A DNA stretch of 64,000 nt from Podocnemis expansa (lineage: Eukaryota; Chordata; Testudines; Podocnemididae). The stretch spans positions 50,805,030-50,869,029 of the forward strand of contig ML681994.1 in NCBI GenBank assembly GCA_007922195.1, read 5' to 3'. Under the pieces are notes generated by a model. That model was not told where the DNA came from, did not search any database, and worked only from the letters and a program-made list of their open reading frames with translations. The position numbers and the translations under genes were made by a program. Shown here piece by piece: positions 9,441 through 19,107 of the stretch (position 1 is its first letter; each line of letters begins with the position of its first letter).

Positions 9441-12002
9441 CTAAAGATCCAGCCGATTAGGAGCCCTTCTGTCTCGAGGTGGATTACGGCGAACTTCTGA
9501 TGTGCCCACACCACAAGGTGGTATTGGTGGTGGTGTGACCACAGGGACTGGGGAAGTAGCTGGAACCGGAGAGGATGTTGTGTCCAGTTGGTCCAGGGAG
9601 GCTTAAGGCGTTGAAGGGGTGGCTGGAGCAGGAGAGACAGAAATAGTAGTTTCATGCTCTGATGTTGTATCATCAGTTAGGGTGAAGTCAGATATGTCTG
9701 CTGGAGATGCATCTTCTGGATGGATATGATGGAGAAGCAACTGATCTACATGCCGTCGCCAAACTAGGCCACTCGCTGTCTGGACAGAGTAGGAAACAGG
9801 TCCTGTCTGGGCAGTGACCATTGCTGGGACCCATTTAGCTCCTGAAGCATAGTTGCGAGCGAGAACTGGCTGTCCAATACTGAAGGTGCGGCTCTTTGTT
9901 CTTGGTGAACGTCTGCTGACCTGGTCCTGCTGTTGGTGTTGAACCACTTGTCGTGTGTCTCGTGGTTTCAACAAATCAAAGCAAGAGCGCAACTGCCGTC
10001 CCATCATAAGAAAAGCTGGAGATGCCTTAGTTGTAGCCTGTGGAGTGTTTCTGTAGGACAACAAGAAGTTGTCCAGACACTTTTGAAGAGGTGAACGTCC
10101 CTTTGCAGATTTTAGAGCTTGCTTCATAGTCTGTACAAACCTTTCAGCAAGTCCATTGGTGGAAGGATGATACGGTGCTGACTTGATGTGATGTATTCCA
10201 TTGGCCTTCATAAAAGTTTCAAAATCCTGAGAAACGAATTGTGATCCATTGCCACTCACCAGCTGTTCTGGAAGACCATAGTGACTAAAAAAGCCACACA
10301 GGGTCTGAATACTGGTTTCCATAGTAGTGGACTGCATTACAGAGACTTCTGGCCATTTTGAATGGGCATCCACAGCAATTAAAAACATACATCCTTCAAA
10401 TGGGCCAGCAAAATCAACATGGATATGTTGCCATGGCCTTTCGGGCCAATTCCACGGGTGAAGAGGTGCCAACTGAGGTGCGTTCTGGACGCTCTGGCAT
10501 GAGGTACAAGCTCTAGCTGTTGCTACAATGGCCCTGTCTAAGCCCGGCCACCAGAAATAGCTCTGTGCAATTTCTTTGATGCACACTATGCCGCAGTGAC
10601 TTGAATGGAGCTGTTCCAACAAACATGGTCTCAATGAAGGTGGGATAATGACATGCATACCCCACAACAAACACCCAGATTGGGTCAATAACTCTGTCCT
10701 CCTAGACACGTAGGGGCGGAGGTCAGGAGAGACCTGAGAGTCAGGTAAGAACGTTCCATGCATCACGAAATCCATAACTTGTGAGAGTACTGGGTCAACC
10801 CGTGTCGCTTTCTTCACTTGAGTTGCCGTGACAGTTGTGTTTTCCACCTGTTCAAAGTAAAAGATTCCTTCCTGACCCTGATCTTGATGGTGTGCCAGTA
10901 AGGGTAGCCTTGAAAGACCATCAGCATTCCAATGCAAAGAGGATTGCCTATACTTGATTTCATATGTGTATTCAGAAAGTATCAATGCCCATTGTTGCAT
11001 CCGACTAGCAGCCAAATGTGGGATGCCTGTGTGTGGCCCAAAAATTGATGTCAGGGGTCGATGGTCAGTGAGAAGTGTGAACTTCTTTCCCCATGGGTAC
11101 TGGTGAAATTTCCGAACGTCAAAAATAATGCCCAGTGCTTCACGTTCAATTTGGGCATCGTTAGTTTCTGCTTTGGTCAAGGAGCGTGAAGCAAAAGCAA
11201 TAGGCCTCTCTTCACCAGAAGGCATAATATGTGACGATACAGCTCCAACTCCATAAGGGGAGGCATCACAAGCCAACTGTAGGGGCAAAGATGGGTCAAA
11301 ATGTGTCAGAACCTTAGAGTTTATCAGTGAGCGTTTAGCTTCATTAAATGCAACATCACAGGCTTCAGTCCAGTTCCAGGCCTTTTTTGGCCCCAGAAGC
11401 TCAGGTAGGGGTTTCAGGAGTGTTGCTAATTGTGGAATAAACTTGCCATAATAGTTTAATAAGCCTAAAAAAGAGCAAAGTCGGCTTACATTCTGAGGTA
11501 GCGGAGCATCCACAATAGCCTTAACCTTGGCCGGAGACTTACGGAGACCATCAGCATCAATTGTATGTCCTAAATATTCAACTGAGGGCTGGAAAAACTT
11601 ACATTTGTCTCTGTGAACACATAGACCATACTCTACCAGTCTTTGCAGAGTAGCTTCCAAGTTCGTAAGGTGTTCCTCCTCATTTTTGCCCGTGACCAGG
11701 ATGTCATCCAGATAGCACTGTACTCCTGATAAACCACTCAAAATCTGATCCATTGCCCTTTGGAACAAAGCTGGGGCTGAAGTAATGACGAAAGGTAAAC
11801 GACAGTATCTGTACAACCCCTTATGTGTTACGATTGTCAACAATTCTTGAGATTCTTCTTCAACATGCATCTGTAAGTACGCTTGACTCAAATCAATCTT
11901 GCTAAATTTTTGTCCTCCAGCCAAACCTGCAAAGATGTCCTCAATGCGGGGAAGAGGATATTGTTCTGCACATAACACTGGGTTGACAGTGACCTTGAAA
12001 TC
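9441..12002 (-). pseudogene. pol: Gypsy pol: RT, RNase H, integrase (broken)
   Basis: Continues the upstream gag-pro frame after a frame break near 12000-12003. Residue numbers follow the frame whose first ATG is at 12023. RT: SKIDLSQAYL about 41-50, catalytic YLDD 104-107; the usual LPFG motif reads LPFV. RNase H: acidic residues in ACDAS (D253), IEREAL (E294), LLTDH (D320) and NADGLS (D368). Integrase: zinc motif H473/H476 with C506/C509; core D537 (HVDFAGP) and E627 (NGLAERF) are present, but the middle Asp of the usual SDNGSQF motif is Gly591, encoded GGC. GPY-like module about 741-765. A TAA at 9603-9605 stops the frame early; the same frame then runs 53 more codons, Pro-rich and ending in RRNPPRDRRAPNRLDL, to TAG at 9441-9443. 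The 4-bp overlap of frames fits a 2-base loss or 1-base gain. Confidence 0.93.
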
Positions 12003-13458
12003 CACAAATCCGAATGGAGCCATCCTTCTTCACTATTGGGACAATGGGTGTTGCCCACTGGCTGTGAGTAACTGGCACCAAGACTCCGGCCTTGACTAAC
12101 TGCTCCAAGTTTTCTTCCACCTTGGGTCTGATAGCAAATGGCACCATCCTGGCTTTCAAACATTTTGGTTGGCAATCAGGCTTTATATTTAATTTCACAG
12201 TGATTCCCTTCATGCTGCCTAAGTCTTCACCGAAAGCAGCAGCATGTTTCGTTAGTACCGCTGCTAGATTCATTTCTTCCTTAGTCAATTGATGCACTTG
12301 TGACCAATCGAGTTGGATTTTCCTGATCCAAGATCTTCCCATTAGGGCTGGGTAATTCCCCTTCACCACAAACAGTGGTAGCTTTGTGGTCTGTCCATTG
12401 AGTTCTACTTTCACATCAATAGCACCCAACAGGGGAACAGGCTCTCCAGTATATGTCTTCAAAACGACTACTGTCGGCTTAAGTGGCAGACGTCTAAAGT
12501 CCTTCTCATACACAATGTTAGAAACTAATGAAACTGCTGCGCCAGTGTCCAGTTCCATGCATATAGGTTTGCCTTCCAACACAGGTGTTACCCAGAATTT
12601 ACGTGGGCCAGCTGTTATAGACAAAACATGGAGGAAATCTTCATCTTCCAATTGGGTGTCACTATGATCACCTGTATTCTGCTCTACTGCATGCAGAATT
12701 TCCCTCTTAGTCCACCAAACCAACAGCCCATTTTTGTTAGGTCTGCCCTTTCTGTTTGGCTTACCCTTCCTCTGTTTGCAGGCACGTTCAATGTGCCCTC
12801 TCTTACCACGTTGCCGACACAGTATTTCTTTAAACCGGCACTTTGATGCGAGGTGGTCCTGCTTCCCACACCGGTAACATTCTTGTGTCCCCGGTGCCCT
12901 GGGGGCAGGTTGTAGGGATACTTTACAGACACTGACCCCGATCTGTTGCATGTCTTGGGTGACGCATTCCATGGAGACTGCAATTTCCACAGCCTTCTGC
13001 AAGGTGAGTTGACCTTCAGTCAATAGGCGTTTTCGTGTTGATTCACTGTGCAGGCCACACACCAGCATGTCATGCAGCATTTCCTCTAACATGTTCTTGA
13101 AGTCACAGTGTGCTGCCAGCTTCCGCAGAGCTGCTACAAATTGTACAACTGATTCACCTTCACCTTGGTTCCTTTGGTAGAACCTATACCTTTCTGCAAT
13201 TACTAGTGGCTTTGGGGAAAAATGTGCTCCCAGAACTTCCACTAGGTCCCCATAAGTTTCCTGCTCTGGCTTCTCTGGATAAAGCAAATCACATAGCAAA
13301 TTATAAGTCTTAACTCCAATGACCGTTAGAAAAACTGGTACCTTCTTCTCATTAGTTATGTTGTTTGCTATTACAAAATTTTGAAATCGGGCTGTATATG
13401 TCTGCCACGAATCTGCCGAATGATCATATGCTTCAAGGGTTGTAGTAAGTAGAGCCAT
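12001..13458 (-). pseudogene. gag: Gypsy gag-protease and RT N-terminus (one frame)
   Basis: Gag and protease are fused in one frame with the start of RT, so this lineage makes a single Gag-Pol chain. ATG at 13458 is the first Met and follows a 289-bp leader. Residues 1-175 form a helical capsid-like region (YTARFQNFVIANNI, FYQRNQGEGESVVQFV). The zinc knuckle C194-x2-C197-x4-H202-x4-C207 binds nucleic acid. A second knuckle (C214, H222, C227) has Arg217 where Cys is expected. Aspartic protease: LDTGAAVSLVS, active D304. RT homology starts about 425 and is cut at residue 486; past that the frame runs out of register and ends at 11941. The break destroys pol expression from this copy. Confidence 0.93.
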
Positions 13459-13489
13459 GATACCCTCTTGTGGTTATTGTTTGTCTTTT

Positions 13490-13620
13490 CACTTAACAGC
13501 AGGCAGATCAGCTTTCAGAATAGCCAGCCAGCCTTATCTCTTCTTTGTACTTAACAACAGGCAGATCAGCTTTCAGAATAGCCAGCTAGCCCTTAGGCAA
13601 ACAGATCAGCTTTCACAGCT
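13490..13620 (-). repeat. Tandem duplication in the Gypsy leader
   Basis: A unit containing GGCAGATCAGCTTTCAGAAT and then AGCCAGC occurs at about 13491-13533 and again at 13549-13591 (period 58). A third, partial copy (ACAGATCAGCTTTCACAGC) lies at 13600-13619. It sits in the untranslated leader between the primer site and gag, where packaging or promoter signals may lie; a role is only a guess. Confidence 0.7.
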
Positions 13621-13729
13621 ACAACCCAACCCCCATGCAACCAGTAAAATAAAGTTTTGCTTCTTGCATTGCATTCTGATTTTCCAAAGTTGCCAGGATT
13701 GTTGAGGATAGCCAACTCCATCACAAATC

Positions 13730-13747
13730 CCATCCTCTGTCACCAGA
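13730..13747 (-). other. Primer binding site of the Gypsy element
   Basis: In element orientation the bases next to the 5' LTR read TCTGGTGACAGAGGATGG, with the TGG expected to pair with a tRNA CCA end. The cognate tRNA is not certain; the acceptor-stem sequence most resembles tRNA-Leu by eye. Confidence 0.6.
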
Positions 13748-13935
13748 TGTAGAGTTTTAGGGGAAATTATAATCCAATAAGGAGAGGCAGCATATTCAGA
13801 GCAGTGTAAGGAATCTTTATTGAAAGAGAACTGAAAGAGAGAGGACCTAACAGATAGGTTTCCCTAGCACCTAAACGACCCTCCCATTTATCACTATGAC
13901 AACCCCAATGACCCTAGGTAGTCCAAACCACCACA
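13748..13935 (-). repeat. 5' LTR of the Gypsy element
   Basis: 188 bp, the pair of 9096-9283, with the same TG...CA ends and AATAAA signal in element orientation. On the minus strand it should carry the element promoter; no clear TATA box was seen. Confidence 0.95.
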
Positions 13936-13940
13936 AGATG

Positions 13941-14313
13941 GATGCGCAAAATAGGGAACTCCAACTCCCATTAGCCTCCTCCCTGCTGCCCATCTCCTAC
14001 ACAAGTAAGAAGAAAGGTCAGGAAGTAGGAAGTGACTGGAGGTCCATAGGAATAGTTGCCACATGGCTGTCTAGGAGCTGCAGAAAAGATTCCCTGGGAA
14101 CTCTGTGAAAAACCAGGTGTGGAACAGTCCATGACTGCTGGACATGACAGCCAGGTACAGGTCTATGTGGGACTTTAGAGGAACAGCAGCTGCTGCGTAG
14201 GAAGTCAGTGCAAATGATTCCCAAAGAAAGAGAGAGTAACTGAGGCTAGCTTGGAAACCTGCAAGTGTCTCTTTTGTATAGAGACTGCATTGGAGAGAGA
14301 GCACCCCCGGCAC
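13941..14313. other. Unassigned stretch between the Gypsy element and MITE copy 3
   Basis: Short overlapping frames on both strands (13896-14313) have no domain. No repeat is recognised. Confidence 0.45.
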
Positions 14314-14316
14314 TGA

Positions 14317-14659
14317 GGCTACGTCTACACTAGAAAAAGTTAGTTTGAATTTCTTAATTCAAACTAATAAATCTGACTTTAATTCAAACTAAATTCAACC
14401 TTGTCAACTTAGTCCACTTTATTAATTTGACCTAACTGCCATTAATTCAAACTTAATAAAATCTAATTAAATGTTAATCCAGGTCTATACCATCCTTAGT
14501 TCGAATCAAGGAGTCAAATTAAGGCTTAGTTCAAACTAACAGATGGTTCTTATTAATTCAAGCTAAGCTTTCATTAAGTTGAATACAGGAATTTCTTAAT
14601 TCAACTTAATGAAAGTCCAGTGTAGACAGGGACTAATTTAGTTTGAATTAGACATAGCG
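14317..14659. mobile_element. Palindromic MITE, GTTTGAA type (copy 3)
   Basis: A 343-bp element with ends GGCTACGTCTACAC and TTAGACATAGCG and target duplication TGA (14314-14316 and 14660-14662). The interior is made of TTAGTTTGAATT, AATTCAAACTAA and similar words, not TTCGAA words. Its first ~125 bp align with the half-element at 37881-38010. An inner GTGTAGACAGGGAC near 14621 mimics a terminus. Confidence 0.85.
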
Positions 14660-14992
14660 TGAAAGTCTAAAAGGCCTTGACTCTCACTTGGACTGCCCCA
14701 GGGACCTAAGCAAGAGTTGATATGCTCACTTTGAACTGTAACTATGTAAATCTCCATACTTAGGGTATTTGCAACCTGTCCCTTTCCTGCCACCATCAGT
14801 AAAATAATCTTCCCCTTAGTCATATATCTGAGTTGTTATCCAGACCCAACAGGGCTAGCTAGCACCTACAAAGCCAAGCTGCTGAAACATTTACAGTGCT
14901 TGCTTCTGAGTTGTCGTACATCTTGCATGCAGCTGGAACCCTCAGTTTTTGGTGTACTGAGCAGTCATAATTAGACAGAATTAGGTACACAT

Positions 14993-15032
14993 AGAATCAT
15001 AGAATCATAGGGTTGGAAGGGACCCCACGAGG
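14993..15032 (-). repeat. CR1 3' terminus
   Basis: AGAATCATAGAATCATAGGG then TTGGAAGGGACC is a well-kept CR1 3' end in reverse orientation. CR1 ends in short tandem octamers, here AGAATCAT twice. The copy runs into the assembly gap. Confidence 0.85.
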
Positions 15033-15432
15033 NNNNNNNNNNNNNNNNNNNNNNNNNNNNNNNNNNNNNNNNNNNNNNNNNNNNNNNNNNNNNNNNNNNN
15101 NNNNNNNNNNNNNNNNNNNNNNNNNNNNNNNNNNNNNNNNNNNNNNNNNNNNNNNNNNNNNNNNNNNNNNNNNNNNNNNNNNNNNNNNNNNNNNNNNNNN
15201 NNNNNNNNNNNNNNNNNNNNNNNNNNNNNNNNNNNNNNNNNNNNNNNNNNNNNNNNNNNNNNNNNNNNNNNNNNNNNNNNNNNNNNNNNNNNNNNNNNNN
15301 NNNNNNNNNNNNNNNNNNNNNNNNNNNNNNNNNNNNNNNNNNNNNNNNNNNNNNNNNNNNNNNNNNNNNNNNNNNNNNNNNNNNNNNNNNNNNNNNNNNN
15401 NNNNNNNNNNNNNNNNNNNNNNNNNNNNNNNN
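15033..15432. other. Assembly gap (400 N)
   Basis: Exactly 400 undetermined bases. Open frames reported across it are artefacts. CR1 sequence in the same orientation lies on both sides. Confidence 1.
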
Positions 15433-15482
15433 TACTCTACGTTCCTCCAAGTGTTTCAGGATGGATTCTTTGAGAATCTACC
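15433..15482 (-). repeat. CR1 LINE, internal segment right of the gap
   Basis: CCTCCAAGTGTTTCAGGATG followed by ATTCTTTGAGAATCT matches the reverse complement of an inner part of CR1 ORF2, well upstream of the 3' end seen at 14993-15032. The gap may hide the rest of one CR1 copy. Confidence 0.6.
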
Positions 15483-16480
15483 ATCACGGACAAGGGTTTG
15501 TCTAATCTGTTCTTAAAAAGTTCTGGGGACGGGGATTTCAGGACCTTCCTAGATTATCTGTTCCTGTCCTTAACTATCATTACAGTTAGAACATTTTTCA
15601 TAATATCTAACCTAAATCTCTGTTGCTGTCACCTCAGTTGATTAATTTTCATCTAAACTGTTATATAGGGCCCTTATATCCAAAAAGATGTTAGAAACAG
15701 ACACACAGAAAGAAGCCCAAAATGTGTGGCTTTATTTGGACAGAACTAAGAAGAACTAACAAACCAGCCAGCCAGATTTTACCTATATCTATTACTCTGA
15801 CAACCCACCAGCTATTACTATAGCAACTCACCACCTATTTCAAAGGCAACCCACTATATTACACAAAGCTCAATGTACACGGAGAACAATTGTTCATAGT
15901 ACTTTTTATAACTGTCTTTAACATATTTGAAGGCTGTTACCATGTTTTCACTTAGCCTTTTCTTACCTAGACTAAACATGTCCAGTTCTTTCAACCTTTC
16001 CTGATAGGTCACATTTTCTAAAACTTCTATTGTTTATTACTCTTCTCTGGACCATCTCCAAGTTTTTCACATTTTTGCTTAAAATTTTGTGCCCAAAGTT
16101 GAAGACAGTATTCCAGCTGAGACCTCCTCAGTGCCAAATAGAGTGAAACAATTATCTCCTATGGCTTACATACTGTTAATACATCCCAGAAAGACAATTG
16201 CCTTTTTTGCCTCAGCATCATACTGATACTTAATCTATGATCCACTATAAGCTTTGAGATTCTGTCCTGCAGTATTGATGCCTCACCAATTATTCCTATT
16301 TTGTATGTTGGCACTTGATGTTTCCTTCCGATGTGCAATATTCTGCACTTGTCTATTGAATTTAATCTTACATCTTCAGATTGAGTCTCCAATTTCTCAA
16401 GATGACTTGGAATTTTAATCCTGTCCTTCAGATTGCTTCCAATCCCTCCCAGCCTGCTGTACACAGATTCCATCTTCCAA
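15483..16480 (-). repeat. Older CR1 copy, split by a possible LTR
   Basis: Reverse-oriented CR1: TTGTCTAATCTGTTCTTAAA, TTAGAACATTTTTCATAATA and TCTAACCTAAATCTCTGTTG (15500-15630), then AAGGCTGTTACCATGTTTTC, ACTCTTCTCTGGACCATCTC, GTATTCCAGCTGAGACCTC and GCACTTGTCTATTGAATTTA (15925-16360). The order follows CR1 read from 3' toward 5'. More diverged than the fragments beside the gap. ORF2 is fully decayed. Confidence 0.75.
15689..15863 (-). mobile_element. Possible solo LTR inside CR1
   Basis: A 175-bp segment with TG...CA-type ends (TGTTAGAAACAG to CTATATTACA) that interrupts the CR1 copy. In minus orientation it has AATAAA (complement of TTTATTTGG near 15732). A clean 5-bp target duplication was not found, so the call is tentative. 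Confidence 0.4.
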
Positions 16481-18929
16481 AGTTGTTTATGTAACTATTA
16501 AATAGAAAGATCTGTGCGCGGTCCTGCTTGATGTATCCTCAGACTGCTTTCTATGTTGCAATTGGATTGTTCAACAAACACTGTTTGGTTTTACTGGGTT
16601 TGTGCATTTCAAACATTGACAGGTGCTGGATAGTCTTAATATTTTCTTTAGAATATTTTATCCAAAAGAATTTTATTCATAACCAGAAGCTGCTCCTCTG
16701 TTCCATGTTTTGTATCAGTCTATTGCCACTGTAATCTGAAAACTCGTGGTCTTAATCTATAACCCATCTGTATGCACAAAACTGCCTTCTGAGTTCCTCA
16801 GCAATACAGAAACATTAGGTATACATTTCAAAGCTCTTTTCAGTGCTTTATCTATGTGATGGTGGTCTTGTAAAGTGCAACCACTTTTTGCATTAAAAAC
16901 AAGACTGTAGTGCTTTCGGATAGTTGTTTCATCAAACTGAATTAATGAGCTTCTAACACCTCACATGTTACTGGTGAACATGGTAACTGTAATTGTTTTA
17001 TGTACAGGGGCATTTTAGTAATGAGCCAGGTGTCCAAGCCACTGTCAGTTACTTGGATGGACTACCAATTATTTTGCTTGCTGCTTTTAGCCCTTTTTAG
17101 GCCTCAACAGAAAACTTTGTATAAGCAAGGCAAACTAAAGGGAAGGGGGCTGGGAGAGATTAGACAGTGAACACACAAAGTGGACTTGACTCTGCATTCT
17201 CAATCTCTCTGAACGTGCTGGAGCAGATGTCTGTGGAAAACAGGATATCTGGATAAATTTTAGCACTGCAGCTTTGAGGAGATTACTGCTAGATTTATAG
17301 CTTAAGACTGCTTGCTTAACAATTTCTTTTTTAGTGATCAGTCTCTAATTGCTGTTTCTACCTAGTGATTGATTTATTTGGTCAGCTATGTAACAGTCTT
17401 TTCATTAACATGTCTCTGTAGGTTATGAAGTATAAGAGGGAGACAGTGTGTCTAAGCCAGGCATATCATATTGTGGATACATTGAAAAGATCTTAGGCAC
17501 AGATGGAAGGACTGGGTATTTGTAAATCTGCAGCTGAATCTCCCAAAGACTACATCGGACTTGTGGAACAACTATAATGGTGGGGTAATCTAATACCTAT
17601 TGTATTTGTATGGGTTTAATAAGTAGAGACTCCTAGTAAAAGCATTCTGGTGGGAAATGCTGAAGACCAATGAAGTTCTGAAGTTATGAGCAGATGTTTC
17701 TTAAGAGCACTTGGTACGCCAGCCATACAACAGACAGAAGCATTGCATTTCCTTTGGTTTATTTCCTGATTCCAATTCACAGAGACTAAAAGTTACTTGG
17801 CCAAGGAGCCCTGGGTAACATTTGAACTGGGGGGCAGGCTGTTTATGCTTAATGAGAAGAGAGTATCTGGGTGATGAAATACTGGCTCACATTGTTTTAA
17901 ACATATTCTAAAGCCAGTAGTACCAATAATGCAAATTGTAGATTGTCAAATGTTATCATTGAACACTGTTGTGATCTGAAACATCTTTAAAGCCAATTTA
18001 ACTAGCCACCAAGGAATTGTGTGGCATGAGGAATTCCGGGGGTTGTGTATGCAGCTTTTTGCCTACATCTCCCAGCATAGGGAGCTAGACTAAGCAAAAG
18101 GGGAAAAAATGAAGCTCCTTCACTTCAGTGATCCCATCTGACTGAATGGCCTCTTGAGACCATTGGTGTTTGGAAACCATTTAGAGCAGGCCTGAGGCCT
18201 CTAGCCAATGGGATGACTGTGATCCGAGTGTTCAGCCTGTTTGGCTTAACCTTATTGAATTGTTTCTGGATGACAAATGACTTTTTAGTAGCTTTTTGAA
18301 TTCTCTTTCCTTTTCATTTTGTAAAGAATAGAAATTTTTTGAGAAGGGGGAGTTTCCACTAATGGACCATAGCACTGCAGGCCCATGTCCTAATCCAAAG
18401 AAAGAATGCTTTCCAAGATCAGGAAACAGGTTTTGCAGTTACTGAAATTTTTGAACAATTTAGGCATAAGGTTGACCTAAGACTAAATAGTACTGTATTA
18501 ATGCATGCCATTTGCACTTTTCCAGGCTATTCACCTCTCCTTCTGTCTCACCTGGCTGTCTTCTGAGTTCCAGTATTTTGTTCTACATTTCAGAAAAGTA
18601 TAAGAGGCCTTTCCATACAAGGAGAACATTGACATGTATGCATGTAAAGGAGGATGGGAAATGCATGAAATTAATTCTGAGGATTAGCATTGTTTTTACT
18701 TTTTAGCCTACATACAATGAAATGCATATTGGTAACTATAACAAGATTATTTGTTTCAAGATAAACAAAACAATATGAGAGAAAGAGCAAAACTTCCCAC
18801 TTATAGCTGCCTCTCTATACCAGTCTAGTCCTAATCCACTGCGCTACATGTTAAGGAACAGCTTTCTTTTGAGTGTGATAATTCTTGATTTCTGTGTATC
18901 GTCTGCATTACTTACAATGTTTGCTACTC
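16481..18929. other. Unassigned non-coding stretch
   Basis: Nothing coding is supported. A segment at about 17790-17860 (AAAGTTACTTGGCCAAGGAG, then ACATTTGAACTGGG) faintly resembles a MIR core, too weak to call. The remainder is unremarkable. Confidence 0.5.
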
Positions 18930-18939
18930 AAAATGACCC

Positions 18940-19097
18940 CTTTATTTATCTCATAAGCTTTCGTGGGACAAAATCCCACTTTGTCAGACGCTTTTCTCCC
19001 ACAAAAACTCATGCGATAAATAAATTAGTTAGTCTTTAAAAGTGCCACAGGACTCCTTTTTGCTTTGCTAAACTAGACTAACACAACTGCCCCTTTG
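18940..19097. mobile_element. PLE-derived foldback element
   Basis: A 158-bp hairpin: CTCATAAGCTTTCGTGGGAC and its inverted partner CCACAAAAACTCATGCGATA sit around TCAGACGC. The right arm continues through GTGCCACAGGACTCC to GCCCCTTTG. Flanks AAAATGACCC (18930-18939) and AAAATTACCC (19098-19107) form a 10-bp target duplication with one change. Confidence 0.7.
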
Positions 19098-19107
19098 AAA
19101 ATTACCC

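Larger units (their letters stand above)
9096..13935 (-). mobile_element. Gypsy (Metaviridae) LTR retrotransposon, near full length
   Basis: A 4,840-bp element: 5' LTR (13748-13935), primer site, leader, gag-pro-pol in one long frame, polypurine tract, 3' LTR (9096-9283). The order protease, RT, RNase H, integrase with a GPY-like C-terminal module and no chromodomain places it in Metaviridae. Protein style resembles the Mag lineage (K02A2.6-like); that is my recognition, not a search. Flanks GGATG (9091-9095) and AGATG (13936-13940) read as a 5-bp target duplication with one change. The LTRs differ at 6 of 188 sites, so insertion is fairly recent, yet the frame has a shift, an early stop and active-site changes, so this copy cannot move by itself. 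Confidence 0.95.

Noticed and set aside
14971..15516. Open frames spanning the N run
   Set aside because: Artefact of 400 undetermined bases.
17790..17860. MIR-like core
   Set aside because: Only a short, weak resemblance; could be chance.
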